A stretch of DNA of 64,000 nt, taken from Klebsiella pneumoniae. Lineage in GTDB: Bacteria; Verrucomicrobiota; Verrucomicrobiia; Limisphaerales; SXTU01. The first letter of the stretch is position 1. Each line of letters starts with the position of its first letter. The stretch covers positions 1-64,000 of the forward strand of contig CALQJI020000020.1 of the NCBI GenBank assembly GCA_943330855.2, in the 5' to 3' direction. The notes beneath the pieces were generated by a model. It made no database searches, was not told where the DNA came from, and saw only the letters and a program-made list of their open reading frames with translations. The position numbers were made by a program, and so were the translations under genes. This document shows, one piece after another, positions 53,956 through 62,280 of the stretch.

Positions 53956-54459
53956 TCAACGCCCGCCCACGATGATTTTGAACACTCCGTAAAGCACCGC
54001 CAGCAGCACTGCGGACAGGAGAAAGAAGCGGTTGCGCGCAACGCGGCGCTCGTAACGAAGCGGGCGCAGACCTTGAATCTGACCGGAGTCGAGGAGCTTC
54101 ACGAGTTTAGGATTGCTGGACGCCGTGAGACCGAATCGCCGCTTGAGGTGTTGGAGGGCCGAAGCAAAGCCGGGCGGACGTGGACCGAGTCCGGTGTGCT
54201 CTGCCGCAGGCGGCGTGAAGTGCGCGGATGCCTTGAGCCGCGTCTGGTTCGCGTCCTCGAAGACCGGCACGATCGGCGCGGAGACGGAGTGGGCCTTCTC
54301 ACCACCGGGCAGCGCGGTGGAACGGAGCTTGGGCGTGCCGGGCCACAGCGGCTGGCCGGACTCGGCCTGTTTAATCTGAACTTGGAGCGCCGCGATCTCG
54401 GCCTCCAGAGCGCGCGCGCGATCCGAAAGGGGGTCGGGCTTTTTGCGGAACAAGGACAT
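53956..54459 (-). CDS. Small protein with C-terminal membrane anchor
   Basis: The start at 54459 (MSLFRKKPDPL) gives 167 residues: a short N-terminal coiled coil (ARALEAEIAALQVQIKQ), a low-complexity middle with Pro, and one C-terminal helix (FFLLSAVLLAVLYGVFKII) ending in a basic tail. It is 11 bases after the related coiled-coil gene at 54471 and probably belongs with it in a two-gene operon. No family recognised. Confidence 0.6.
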   Translation of the reverse strand: MSLFRKKPDPLSDRARALEAEIAALQVQIKQAESGQPLWPGTPKLRSTALPGGEKAHSVSAPIVPVFEDANQTRLKASAHFTPPAAEHTGLGPRPPGFASALQHLKRRFGLTASSNPKLVKLLDSGQIQGLRPLRYERRVARNRFFLLSAVLLAVLYGVFKIIVGGR

Positions 54460-54470
54460 GGCCGGAGCCC

Positions 54471-55154
54471 TCAACGGCGGAGCAGCACCAGCACCGCCAC
54501 GCCCAACAGCACCGCCACCGCCACGGGCCAGGTGAGCGCGAAGCCGATCCGGCAGAGCTCGCCGAAACTTTGGGCACCGAAGAAATGGCCCTGAATTTTC
54601 GCAGGGCCGGTGGGCGCGGCGGCACCCGTGGCTGACAGCAGAGCCCCATCGAGCAACGGCCACTTGAGGCGCGCGCCATTCCACTCCATGCGGGCATTCT
54701 CGATGGCGGTAAGGGCGCGGGTCAGTTCCACATTGTAAGTTTCCGCGCTCCAAGTTTCCTCATTCACGGCCTCCACCTTCGCGAGCGATTCGCGGAGGTC
54801 GCTCAGGCTCCGAGCCATTTGTTCGGCATCGCGGCGGGACTTGAGCTCCGCCTCCTCCAACAGCACGACGCCGCGCACGAGGTGCTGGAGCATCTCCGTG
54901 CGGCCCGTCTGTAACTCGATGCGGCGGCGGCGCGCCTCCTCCAGCCCGGCGCGCTCGCGCTCCAACTCGTCCTGCTTGCGCTTCAACTCGGCGAGCTGCT
55001 GCTGTGCGGTGGAGACCCGGTGGTCAAGTTCCTCGCGGCTGGGCGGCCGGCTCGTCGGAGTGGATTCGCTCATGGTAGTGGCGCGGGCAGCGGGCCGGGT
55101 GGTGGTCTGGACATCGCTGTCCACAAACTCGGATTGGTCAAAGTCCGAAGGCAT
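54471..55154 (-). CDS. Coiled-coil protein with C-terminal membrane anchor
   Basis: The start at 55154 (MPSDFDQSEFV) gives 227 residues. Residues ~38-105 are a long charged coiled coil (QQQLAELKRKQDELERERAG), followed by a second helix pair and a C-terminal transmembrane segment (FALTWPVAVAVLLGVAVLVLL). Like its downstream partner it is tail-anchored. Function is unknown; both have short acidic/basic cytoplasmic parts and could form one complex. Confidence 0.6.
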   Translation of the reverse strand: MPSDFDQSEFVDSDVQTTTRPAARATTMSESTPTSRPPSREELDHRVSTAQQQLAELKRKQDELERERAGLEEARRRRIELQTGRTEMLQHLVRGVVLLEEAELKSRRDAEQMARSLSDLRESLAKVEAVNEETWSAETYNVELTRALTAIENARMEWNGARLKWPLLDGALLSATGAAAPTGPAKIQGHFFGAQSFGELCRIGFALTWPVAVAVLLGVAVLVLLRR

Positions 55155-55317
55155 GGCGGACTCTAATCCCGGCCCACGGAGTGGAAAGGGAAAATTGGAA
55201 CGGTGAGGAGGGAAGTGGAGGTGAAGAATGATTTTCCGTGGGGCAATTTCCTTGCCCTCAATTTCTTTGCCCTGCACTCAGCCGTGGGTGGACGAATCCC
55301 GCGCCCCAAACTCACGC

Positions 55318-55347
55318 TTGACCTAACAACTACCCAGGTAGTATTAA
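55318..55347 (+). promoter_or_regulatory. BlaI-type promoter with operator in the spacer
   Basis: The -35 box TTGACC (55318-55323) and -10 box TATTAA (55342-55347) are 18 bp apart. A perfect palindrome ACTACCCAGGTAGT (55329-55342) fills the spacer and touches the -10 box, like the dyads bound by BlaI/MecI repressors. It is 44 bases before the BlaI-type gene, so the repressor should control its own transcription and that of the downstream M56 gene. The rest of the 237-base gap shows no gene. Confidence 0.8.
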
Positions 55348-55391
55348 CTCGGTCGTCGCCACTGCCAACCCAGAACCCAGCACCCCCTCCC

Positions 55392-55778
55392 ATGCCAAAA
55401 CCACCCACCCATCGCCTTGGCGAACTCCAGCTCCGCATCCTCGAAGTCCTCTGGCAGCAGGAACAAGCCCCCGTCTCCGCCGTCCACGAGGCCCTCGGTG
55501 GCAGCGCTGAGTTCGCCTACACCACCATCGCCACCATGCTGCGCAAGATGGAGGACCGCCGCCTGGTCCGGCATCGCACCGAAGGCCGCAGCTTCATCTA
55601 CCGCGCCGCCGTCGCTGCCGACGATGTCACTCGGAACGTCGCCGACCATCTCGTGGACCGCTTCTTCTCCGGCTCCCTCGCCGAAGCCGTCAGCCACCTC
55701 CTCGACACACGCGCCGTCAACAAAGCCGAGTTGAGCGAACTGGAAAAACTCATCGCCGACCGCAAGAAACGCCTGTGA
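55392..55778 (+). CDS. blaI: BlaI/MecI-family transcriptional repressor
   Basis: The start at 55392 (MPKPPTHRLGE) gives 128 residues. A winged-helix (LGELQLRILEVLWQ, TIATMLRKMEDRRLVRH) and a C-terminal dimerisation helix (VADHLVDRFFSGSLAEAVS) fit the family. Repressors of this type are cleaved through a BlaR1 metallopeptidase, and the M56 gene 112 bases downstream is the expected partner. It likely represses itself via the palindrome at 55329. Confidence 0.92.
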   Translation: MPKPPTHRLGELQLRILEVLWQQEQAPVSAVHEALGGSAEFAYTTIATMLRKMEDRRLVRHRTEGRSFIYRAAVAADDVTRNVADHLVDRFFSGSLAEAVSHLLDTRAVNKAELSELEKLIADRKKRL

Positions 55779-55795
55779 ATCCCAGCCCTAGACCC

Positions 55796-55875
55796 GCCAC
55801 AAAAGGCCCAGAAGGCACAAAAAAACACCCCTACAAACCCACCTCCATTTTGCGACTTCTGCGCCTCTTTGTGGC
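55796..55875. repeat. Inverted repeat between the repressor and M56 genes
   Basis: GCCACAAAAGGCCCAGAAGG at 55796 (27-nt arm to 55822) faces a 28-nt arm at 55848-55875 ending TTTGTGGC, with several mismatches. It belongs with the intergenic CCACGAAGG-type repeats and may attenuate read-through from the repressor into the M56 gene. Confidence 0.65.
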
Positions 55876-55890
55876 TAAACCGCCTTCCCC

Positions 55891-58800
55891 ATGAACTCAC
55901 CTCACCTCCTCGCCCCGTGGCTCGCGCCACTCGGCTGGCTCGCCCTTGAAGCCACCGTGGTCATCCTCGCCGCACTCGCGCTCCAGCCCCTCCTGCGCAC
56001 CGCCGCCGCCCGCCGCACCCTGTGGCGTGCCGCGCTACTCGCCCTCGTTGCCGTGCTCGCCGCCGAACTCACCGGCACCGGCAGCCAGCTCCCCGCGCAA
56101 CTCCGCCTCGCGTGGCAAACCACCTTCCCCAAACCCGCCCCGCCGTTGTTGACGTCCTCATCCACGCCCGAACTCTCCTTCACCCCCGCGCCTGTCTTCC
56201 CCCTCGCCCCCATCGGGGGAGAGGGCCGGGGCGAGGGGGCGTTCACTGCGCCCGAACCGCTGCAATTCGAACCCGCAGCGTCCCTCCCACCGTCGCCTCG
56301 CTCACTTTCCCACTCACCCACTTTCTCACCCACTTTCTCACCCGCTCCGGCCCTCCTCTGGCTCACCGGCATCGTCGCCCTGCTCGCGCGCTCCGCGTGG
56401 ACCCACGCCGGCTTCGCGTGGCTGCGGCTGCGACACTTCATCCCCGCCGCCGAGGCGTTGCGCGAACGCGTCGCCGCCCTCGCCGCGCGACTCGGCCTGC
56501 GCCGCCGCGTGCGTGTGCTCGCCAGCGAACGCCTCCGCACCCCCGCCGCCTTCGGTTGGCTGCGACCCGGCGTAGTTGTGCCCGGCGACTTCACCGCCCG
56601 CTTCGCCCCCGCGCAACAGGACGTGATGCTCGCCCACGAGCTGGCGCACCTCGCCGCGCGCGATCCGCTCTGGCAACTCCTCGCCGACCTCGCCGCCGCC
56701 GCGCTCTGGTGGCATCCGCTCGTGTGGGTCGCGCGCCGCCAGCATCGCCTCGCCGGCGAACTCGCGGCCGACGACGCCAGCCTCGCGCTGCCCGACGGCC
56801 CCGTTGTCCTCGCGGAATGTCTCCTCGCCCTCGGCCACGAAGCCGCCGACTGCCCGCGCGCCGCGCTGGGCATGGCCGGCTTCCGCTCGCAACTCGGCCG
56901 CCGCGTCGAGCGCCTCGTGGCCCTTCCGCCGGGCGATTGGCAACCCGCAGGCAAACTCCGCTCCTTCGCGCAAACCGCCTCCGCCCTCGTCCTCCTCGCC
57001 GCCCTCGCCCTCCTGCCCGGTTGCGCTGCGAACCGCACGGCCACCGAAGCGCCCACTCGCACCGTCGCCAAGTGGTGGCAGGCGAAGAAATCCCCCGCAG
57101 GAGACGACGTGAGGAGTCTCACTTCAGCGGACAGCGGACAGCGAACAGCCGTCAGCAAGAAACTCCTCACCTCGTTACCCACCAATGACCAACCCGTGCT
57201 CATTCAAGGCCGCGTTCTCTTCAGCGGCACCCCACCGGCGGAGCACAACATCCCACTGCCGCCAACCGTTCTCGTTGCCCGCACGAACGCCCCGATGAAA
57301 ACCCGGTTCTACCGCGTTGCGACCGATGGCGGACTGGCCGATGTGGTGGTTTACGTGAAGGCCGGTCTGCCCAAGCAGGATTACCACCCCCTCTCCGAAG
57401 CGGTGGTCGTGCATGCACAAAACTACGAGTTTCAGCCTTACATCAGTGCCGTGCAGGTCGGCCAGCCGGTCATTTGGGACAGTGTTCGGACCGGCACCGT
57501 GGGAGTTCAGGTGATGCCCACGAACTATCCAAACCGGCAATTCAGCCGGGTGGTGAGCGAGGAACACTACGTGGAAAACACCTTCCCCGCGCCTGAGTTG
57601 TTCATCCGAGGCACTGTGTATGTTTATCCGTGGATGATGCACTACCTCAGCGTCTTCGATCATCCCTACTTCGCAGTGACGGACGCCGAGGGCCGCTTCC
57701 GCTTCCCGCAAGCGCTGCCGCCCGGCAAATACACCCTCGCCGCCGTCCACCGGCAAACGGATGAGAGCCTTCAGGAACTCGACCTGACCCAGCCATTGCC
57801 CGCCGGGCAGCCACTCGACGTGCCATTCGTCATGGCAGCGAAAGTTTTCCCGCCCTATCGCTTCGCTGTCGGAGATGTGCTGAAGGTCGATATCTACCAG
57901 CGCAGCGACTTGCGGAAGGAAACGCGCGTGCTGCCCTCCGGGGACATTGAGTTGCCGTTGATTGGTGCCATCCCCGTGGCCGGAAAAACTATTTCCGAAG
58001 TGCGGGCCGCCATCAAGAAGGCCTACGAACCGGCGCACGTCGAGACCGCGCACGTCAATGTGGTAGCTGTTCAAACGGACCGACCGTTCGCCCCAGGACC
58101 GCTGTTGTTCACTCCGAAGCGGGCAGCTGATTTTGCCGCCTCCGCCCCGCTCCCGCGCGCGGAGTTCCTCGAACGCAAAGCCCGCGTGGAAGCCGAAATC
58201 AAGGAGGCCGAGAAGACCTTCCCACCCGCGCACCCGAAGATGCTCGGCCTGCGGAACCAACTGGAGTCGGTGGAGGAGGCGTTGAAGCAGCTTAGGCTTG
58301 CCCCACAGGAACTGGCCTCCGTCCGGTTTCAACTAGGGCGGTTCATCTCGGTCGGAACAAGGCTGCAAACCGCAAACTTCTCCACCTTGGAACGGCTGGC
58401 TCTACTCGCAACGTGCAGCGGCATGATTCAAGGCACGGCGTCGTCTCGGGGGATTAATACTTGGGAGGATCTGGAGCGCCAGAAGCTATCATTGGAGCGC
58501 ACCATCAAAGAGCAGCTACGGACATATCCGGCCGGGCACCTCAAGATGAAGGAGCTCTTCAGCCAGCGGGAAGCCCTTGAAGTCGCGTTGGTGGCGGAGT
58601 TGAAGCAGGCCCTCGCGCGTTTTGAAACCGTCAAACAGGACCTCATCCGGCGCGAAGAACAGCTTTCCCGGTTGATGGGAGAGTCGCAGACTAAACCACC
58701 CGCCCCAGCCAAACCCGGCGCGAGTCTGCCCGCCCCCGTAGGTGCCGACGTGAGGAGGCTCACTTCTCCCCAGCCGCCAAACGCCATCCCCCAGACCCCG

Positions 58801-59709
58801 CCGGCCAGTCAGAGACTCGTCACCTCGTCACCTACCAACGCCTTGGACATCAGCGTGGGTCGGCAGTTGTTCGTGGACGACTTCCTCATCGCGAGCAACT
58901 CGCTCCAACGCATGTGGCATCAGCCCATCGTCAGTGACTTGCCACAACGAACGGTGATGACCACCGGGGCATTGCGGGGGGAGTTTCCATTCCCGGCCGA
59001 CGTCTGGTATGACACCGCCATCCAAGAGTTCCGGCTGCGGATTGCCTTCCGCACCAACAGCGCAGAATTTCGCTCCCCCAGCGGCACCAACTGGCCCGCC
59101 CATCCCCGTTTACTTGCTATTGCACCGCCAACCGGTTTGACGGAACGGCCCAAGTGGGCCAGCACGGATTACGAATCGCACCGCGTCACGTTGCATCGCG
59201 TCTATCCGCGTGCGGATGAGCCTTCTTCGTCGGGACTGTATCTGTCGGTGGGTTGGCGCGGCGTTCCGGCCAGTAGCTTTTCGCCGGAGCGCGTCTTCAT
59301 CCCAGCACCACGACCTGCCGACGGCTCGCAGTGGAGCGACCTGCATCCGCTGACCAACGGCTTCCTCGTCGTAGGGCGGAACCTGCACTTCTACTTTGGT
59401 GGCAGGGTGCAAAAGCCCGGTGAGACGCACGCGAACGCAGCCGTCGGCCTCGCCACGCTGCGCCGCGACGGCTTCGCCTCGCTGGACGCCGGGCCGGAAG
59501 GCGGCGTGATGACCACCAAGCCCGTGACCTTCACCGGCAATTTCATGTTCGTGAACCTGAAGACCAATGCGCCCGACGGCGAACTGCGCATCGAGATTGT
59601 GCATCCCGACGGACGACCCATCGTGGTGACCCATAAAACGACACCAAGCAGCAGTCCCAACCGTTCGCGCTCGCGAACGCGGTGCGGCTCGCCGCTGACC
59701 AAACGCTGA
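55891..59709 (+). CDS. Chimeric M56 (BlaR1-like) peptidase + cupredoxin-like + polysaccharide-export + glycosidase-like protein
   Basis: The 1,272-residue frame reads as modules. Residues 1-~385 are a BlaR1/M56 membrane metallopeptidase with helices and zinc motif HELAH (His249, Glu250, His253). Residues ~404-432 are a repeat-encoded linker. Residues ~435-645 are homologous to the gene at 21931 but without copper ligands (NYEFQPYI, VYVYPWMM). Residues ~653-725 are a polysaccharide-export domain (YRFAVGDVLKVDIY ... LIGAIPVAGKTISEVR). A coiled coil spans ~755-945, a second repeat linker ~950-985, and a GH32/43-like module ~985-1260 begins ISVGRQLFVDDFLIASN. It ends out of frame with a probable single-base loss in AAAA at 59635-59638; with one more A it would join the next frame as one ~2,095-residue protein. 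Confidence 0.8.
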   Translation: MNSPHLLAPWLAPLGWLALEATVVILAALALQPLLRTAAARRTLWRAALLALVAVLAAELTGTGSQLPAQLRLAWQTTFPKPAPPLLTSSSTPELSFTPAPVFPLAPIGGEGRGEGAFTAPEPLQFEPAASLPPSPRSLSHSPTFSPTFSPAPALLWLTGIVALLARSAWTHAGFAWLRLRHFIPAAEALRERVAALAARLGLRRRVRVLASERLRTPAAFGWLRPGVVVPGDFTARFAPAQQDVMLAHELAHLAARDPLWQLLADLAAAALWWHPLVWVARRQHRLAGELAADDASLALPDGPVVLAECLLALGHEAADCPRAALGMAGFRSQLGRRVERLVALPPGDWQPAGKLRSFAQTASALVLLAALALLPGCAANRTATEAPTRTVAKWWQAKKSPAGDDVRSLTSADSGQRTAVSKKLLTSLPTNDQPVLIQGRVLFSGTPPAEHNIPLPPTVLVARTNAPMKTRFYRVATDGGLADVVVYVKAGLPKQDYHPLSEAVVVHAQNYEFQPYISAVQVGQPVIWDSVRTGTVGVQVMPTNYPNRQFSRVVSEEHYVENTFPAPELFIRGTVYVYPWMMHYLSVFDHPYFAVTDAEGRFRFPQALPPGKYTLAAVHRQTDESLQELDLTQPLPAGQPLDVPFVMAAKVFPPYRFAVGDVLKVDIYQRSDLRKETRVLPSGDIELPLIGAIPVAGKTISEVRAAIKKAYEPAHVETAHVNVVAVQTDRPFAPGPLLFTPKRAADFAASAPLPRAEFLERKARVEAEIKEAEKTFPPAHPKMLGLRNQLESVEEALKQLRLAPQELASVRFQLGRFISVGTRLQTANFSTLERLALLATCSGMIQGTASSRGINTWEDLERQKLSLERTIKEQLRTYPAGHLKMKELFSQREALEVALVAELKQALARFETVKQDLIRREEQLSRLMGESQTKPPAPAKPGASLPAPVGADVRRLTSPQPPNAIPQTPPASQRLVTSSPTNALDISVGRQLFVDDFLIASNSLQRMWHQPIVSDLPQRTVMTTGALRGEFPFPADVWYDTAIQEFRLRIAFRTNSAEFRSPSGTNWPAHPRLLAIAPPTGLTERPKWASTDYESHRVTLHRVYPRADEPSSSGLYLSVGWRGVPASSFSPERVFIPAPRPADGSQWSDLHPLTNGFLVVGRNLHFYFGGRVQKPGETHANAAVGLATLRRDGFASLDAGPEGGVMTTKPVTFTGNFMFVNLKTNAPDGELRIEIVHPDGRPIVVTHKTTPSSSPNRSRSRTRCGSPLTKR
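57103..57176. repeat. Palindromic repeat, in-frame copy A
   Basis: Arms 57103-57120 and 57159-57176 match at 15 of 18 positions, with core GACGTGAGGAG. In the M56 gene it encodes the linker between the peptidase and the cupredoxin-like domain (DDVRSLTS ... LLTSLPTN). The centre is a CGGACAG tandem run. Confidence 0.8.
58738..58835. repeat. Palindromic repeat, in-frame copy B
   Basis: Arms 58738-58761 and 58812-58835 match at 20 of 24 positions. Together with copy C it forms a ~110-bp direct repeat (58731-58842 and 59970-60081) that differs at only a few positions. It encodes ADVRRLTSP ... QRLVTSSPTN between the coiled coil and the glycosidase-like module. Confidence 0.9.
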
Positions 59710-62177
59710 TGACCGTGAATTGGCAGAACGGGACACAAGACCTCGCCATGCTCATCGGTCGCCCCGTGTGCTTCCGCTTCCACCTGAAGAACGCCAGCCT
59801 CTACTCATTCTGGGTCAGTCCCTCGCGCTTTGGTCGCAGCCTCGGCCGCGTGGCCGGTGGCGGCCCACACTTCACGAACGACGTGGACACGATTGGTAAC
59901 CGCTCCTACCAGCCGTTTCCCGTCGTCCGCACGAACACGCCTGCGCCCAAGCCTGGCGCGAGCCTTCAGCCCGCCCCCGTAGGAGCCGACGTGAGGAGGC
60001 TCACTTCTCCCCAGACGCCAGACGCCATCCTCCAGACCCCGCCCGCCAGTCAGAGACTCGTCACCTCGTCACCTACCAACGCAGCGACAGTGCTGCGCGA
60101 TCCCGCCGACGTGGCGGAGGCGGAAGCCTTGCGTCGGCAGGAGCCGAGGCTGGTGCTGGACAACCTGCTGGGCGAGGCTCGGCAGTTTCAGAAAGCCAAG
60201 GCGTGGACCAATGCGGTGGTGCGTTACGAGGAGGCCAGCGGACACGCCAAGCTGCTGGGCAGCGTCTCAAACGTGGACAAGAGTTACCGAGATGCGCTGG
60301 TCGGGCTGACCCACTGCCGCATCCAGCTCGCGACGGAGCTACAGGAGAAATACCAATTCAAGGCCGCTGCTGCCGAGGTGGAGAAGGTGCTGCTATTCGA
60401 GCCGAACAGCCCGAAGGTCGCGGAGTTCAAGAAGTTCAATGAGCATGTGGAAGCTGCGCATGACGGGAGGTCATCACGCCAGCAGGCTCCTGCGGGACCG
60501 AACGAATTGAGAGAAGCCCGCTCCAAAATCATGAGCCTCGTCCGCGACGGGAAACTCTACTACGAGGTGGGCGAGTATCTCGAAGCGCGGAAGCGGTTGG
60601 AGGAAGCCATCGTCTTGGACCCGGAGAACGACGCAGCGTTCTTCTATCTCCGGCCCGTGCTGGAGGCGCAGTTTGAGGAGGCGAGCCGCAAGCGATTCCG
60701 TGAAGACCGCGAGCGCGTCGTCGCCGTGACTAAAAACTGGAACGAGCGGCCCCGCAACAACTCCCAAGTCCTCTTCCCCACGCACAGCAGCAAGGGAGCG
60801 CAGATCATCAACCGCAAGCTGGACGAAATCACTCTGCCGGAAGTCCGCTTCGACAGCGTCACGTTGCCGGAAGTCGTGAAGTGGCTTAAGGCTGCCGCGG
60901 AGCAGTCGGACCCAGAGCCAGACCCGAAGAAGAAGGGGCTTAACTTTCTCATCGACAATGTGGTGGTTGATTACATCTCGGCGAACGTGCAAGCGGGTGC
61001 CCCGGGCAGGGCAGTCGCCGCTCCCGGTCCATCGGTGTTGGACCCGGTCACGGGCCAACCCCTCCCGGCCAGAGGCAAGGCCCTCCCAACGCCCGCCCTC
61101 GCCACCGCGCTGGTCAAGGTGACGACCACCCTGACGAACCTCACCTTGCGCCAGACGCTGGATGTCATCTGCAAGACCGCCGAGGTGAAGCTGCCGGACG
61201 GAGGGAGTGTTGGACTGAAATACTCCATCGAGGAATACGCCATCGTCTTCACGCCCAAGCTGCCGGAGCAGGCGGCGCTCTTCGCGCGGATGTTCAAGGT
61301 GGACCCGGACCGTTTTGAGGGCGGGCTGCGGAGCATCGAGTTGCCCTCCAACCCCACCAACAACGCCACTTTCAACAGCCACCGCCCGGTGCCGGGGAAA
61401 GCCGCAGGGCACCCCGCTCAAGGCAATGTCAGCGGCGTAGTGGGCACGAACCAAACGGATGGGTTCAACATCCTCTTGCGCGATTACTTCCGCGCGGCAG
61501 GCGTTGGAAACCTCGGCCCGACCAACAGCCCGGACGCGACGCAGGTCTTCTTCAACGACCGCAACGGCCTGCTCCTCGTCCGCGCGTCGGTGCAGGACTT
61601 GGACATCATCCAGATGGCGATTGAGCTGCTGAACGTGGAGCCGCCGCAGGTTTTGATTGAGGCGAAGTTTGCCACGCTGAACCAGAACGACCTCAAGGCG
61701 CTGGGCTTTGACTGGGCGCGCACCAATGCCGGCATTCTCACCGCACCTCAGTTCGCGGTGCTCGTGCGCGCCTTGGAGCAGCGCGATGGCAACGAGGTGG
61801 CGTCGCTACCCAAGGTGACGACGACTTCGGGCAAGCAGGCCGTGATCGAACTCCCGGCGGATGCGAAGGCCAAAGGCGGGGTGGCGCAGGGCGTGCAGTT
61901 GGAGTTGATGCCGACCGTGGCTGCTGATGGATATACCATCAATCTCTCGGTAATCATGTCGCGTGAGGGCAAAGCGATCTCGATGTCGCAATGCGTCGTG
62001 TGGGATGGGCAGACGGTGATGCTGGGATTCCCCGACGCACCCGTCGCCGGCCAGCCGGGGGCGAAGCCTCCGCGCCTCCTGCTCTTCCTGACGCCCACGA
62101 TCGTGGGCCCCACCGGCCAGCGCGTGCATACAGACGCGGAAATGCCCTTCATACCCGCCGCACCCGCGAAGAAGTAG
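59682..62177 (+). CDS. Continuation: TPR-like region and secretin-type C-terminus
   Basis: The track begins at GTG 59682, but the same frame is open from 59637 and finishes the glycosidase-like module (GRPVCFRFHLKNASLYSFW). ATG 59709 overlaps the upstream stop as TGATG, so re-initiation is also possible. Residues 100-132 are the third linker (copy C); ~140-330 are TPR-like with AKAWTNAVVRYEEASGHA; ~375-520 secretin N-domain-like (EVRFDSVTLPEVVKWLKAAA); ~555-660 a second N-domain; ~660-820 a secretin core with LPKVTTTSGKQAVIEL, GVQLELMPTVAADGYTINL and PRLLLFLTPTIV. Its TAG stop lies next to a palindromic repeat. In the restored protein a BlaR1-type sensor would be joined to a secretin. Confidence 0.78.
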   Translation: MRLAADQTLMTVNWQNGTQDLAMLIGRPVCFRFHLKNASLYSFWVSPSRFGRSLGRVAGGGPHFTNDVDTIGNRSYQPFPVVRTNTPAPKPGASLQPAPVGADVRRLTSPQTPDAILQTPPASQRLVTSSPTNAATVLRDPADVAEAEALRRQEPRLVLDNLLGEARQFQKAKAWTNAVVRYEEASGHAKLLGSVSNVDKSYRDALVGLTHCRIQLATELQEKYQFKAAAAEVEKVLLFEPNSPKVAEFKKFNEHVEAAHDGRSSRQQAPAGPNELREARSKIMSLVRDGKLYYEVGEYLEARKRLEEAIVLDPENDAAFFYLRPVLEAQFEEASRKRFREDRERVVAVTKNWNERPRNNSQVLFPTHSSKGAQIINRKLDEITLPEVRFDSVTLPEVVKWLKAAAEQSDPEPDPKKKGLNFLIDNVVVDYISANVQAGAPGRAVAAPGPSVLDPVTGQPLPARGKALPTPALATALVKVTTTLTNLTLRQTLDVICKTAEVKLPDGGSVGLKYSIEEYAIVFTPKLPEQAALFARMFKVDPDRFEGGLRSIELPSNPTNNATFNSHRPVPGKAAGHPAQGNVSGVVGTNQTDGFNILLRDYFRAAGVGNLGPTNSPDATQVFFNDRNGLLLVRASVQDLDIIQMAIELLNVEPPQVLIEAKFATLNQNDLKALGFDWARTNAGILTAPQFAVLVRALEQRDGNEVASLPKVTTTSGKQAVIELPADAKAKGGVAQGVQLELMPTVAADGYTINLSVIMSREGKAISMSQCVVWDGQTVMLGFPDAPVAGQPGAKPPRLLLFLTPTIVGPTGQRVHTDAEMPFIPAAPAKK
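59979..60076. repeat. Palindromic repeat, in-frame copy C
   Basis: Arms 59979-60002 and 60053-60076 are near-identical to copy B and share its centre. It encodes the linker between the end of the glycosidase-like module and the TPR region. Confidence 0.9.
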
Positions 62178-62185
62178 CCCGGCAG

Positions 62186-62280
62186 GGTGACGACGTGAGG
62201 AGTCGCTGACTTCCACTCCGCACTCCGCACTCCGCATTCCGCATTCCGCATTTCAGATGGAGACTCCTCACGTCGTCACC
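62186..62280. repeat. Palindromic repeat between convergent stops (terminator)
   Basis: A perfect 19-bp inverted repeat (62186-62204 and 62262-62280; GGTGACGACGTGAGGAGTC and its complement) has its ends at the TAG stop of the secretin frame (62175-62177) and the TAG stop of yacG (62280-62282). The centre is an ATTCCGC/ACTCCGC tandem run. It is the intergenic member of the same family as copies A-C. Confidence 0.9.

Noticed and set aside
59630-59640. Programmed -1 ribosomal frameshift joining the M56 and secretin frames
   Set aside because: The site CAT AAA ACG is not a slippery X XXY YYZ heptamer, and a -1 slip re-pairs on TAA; a lost base or TGATG re-initiation is simpler.
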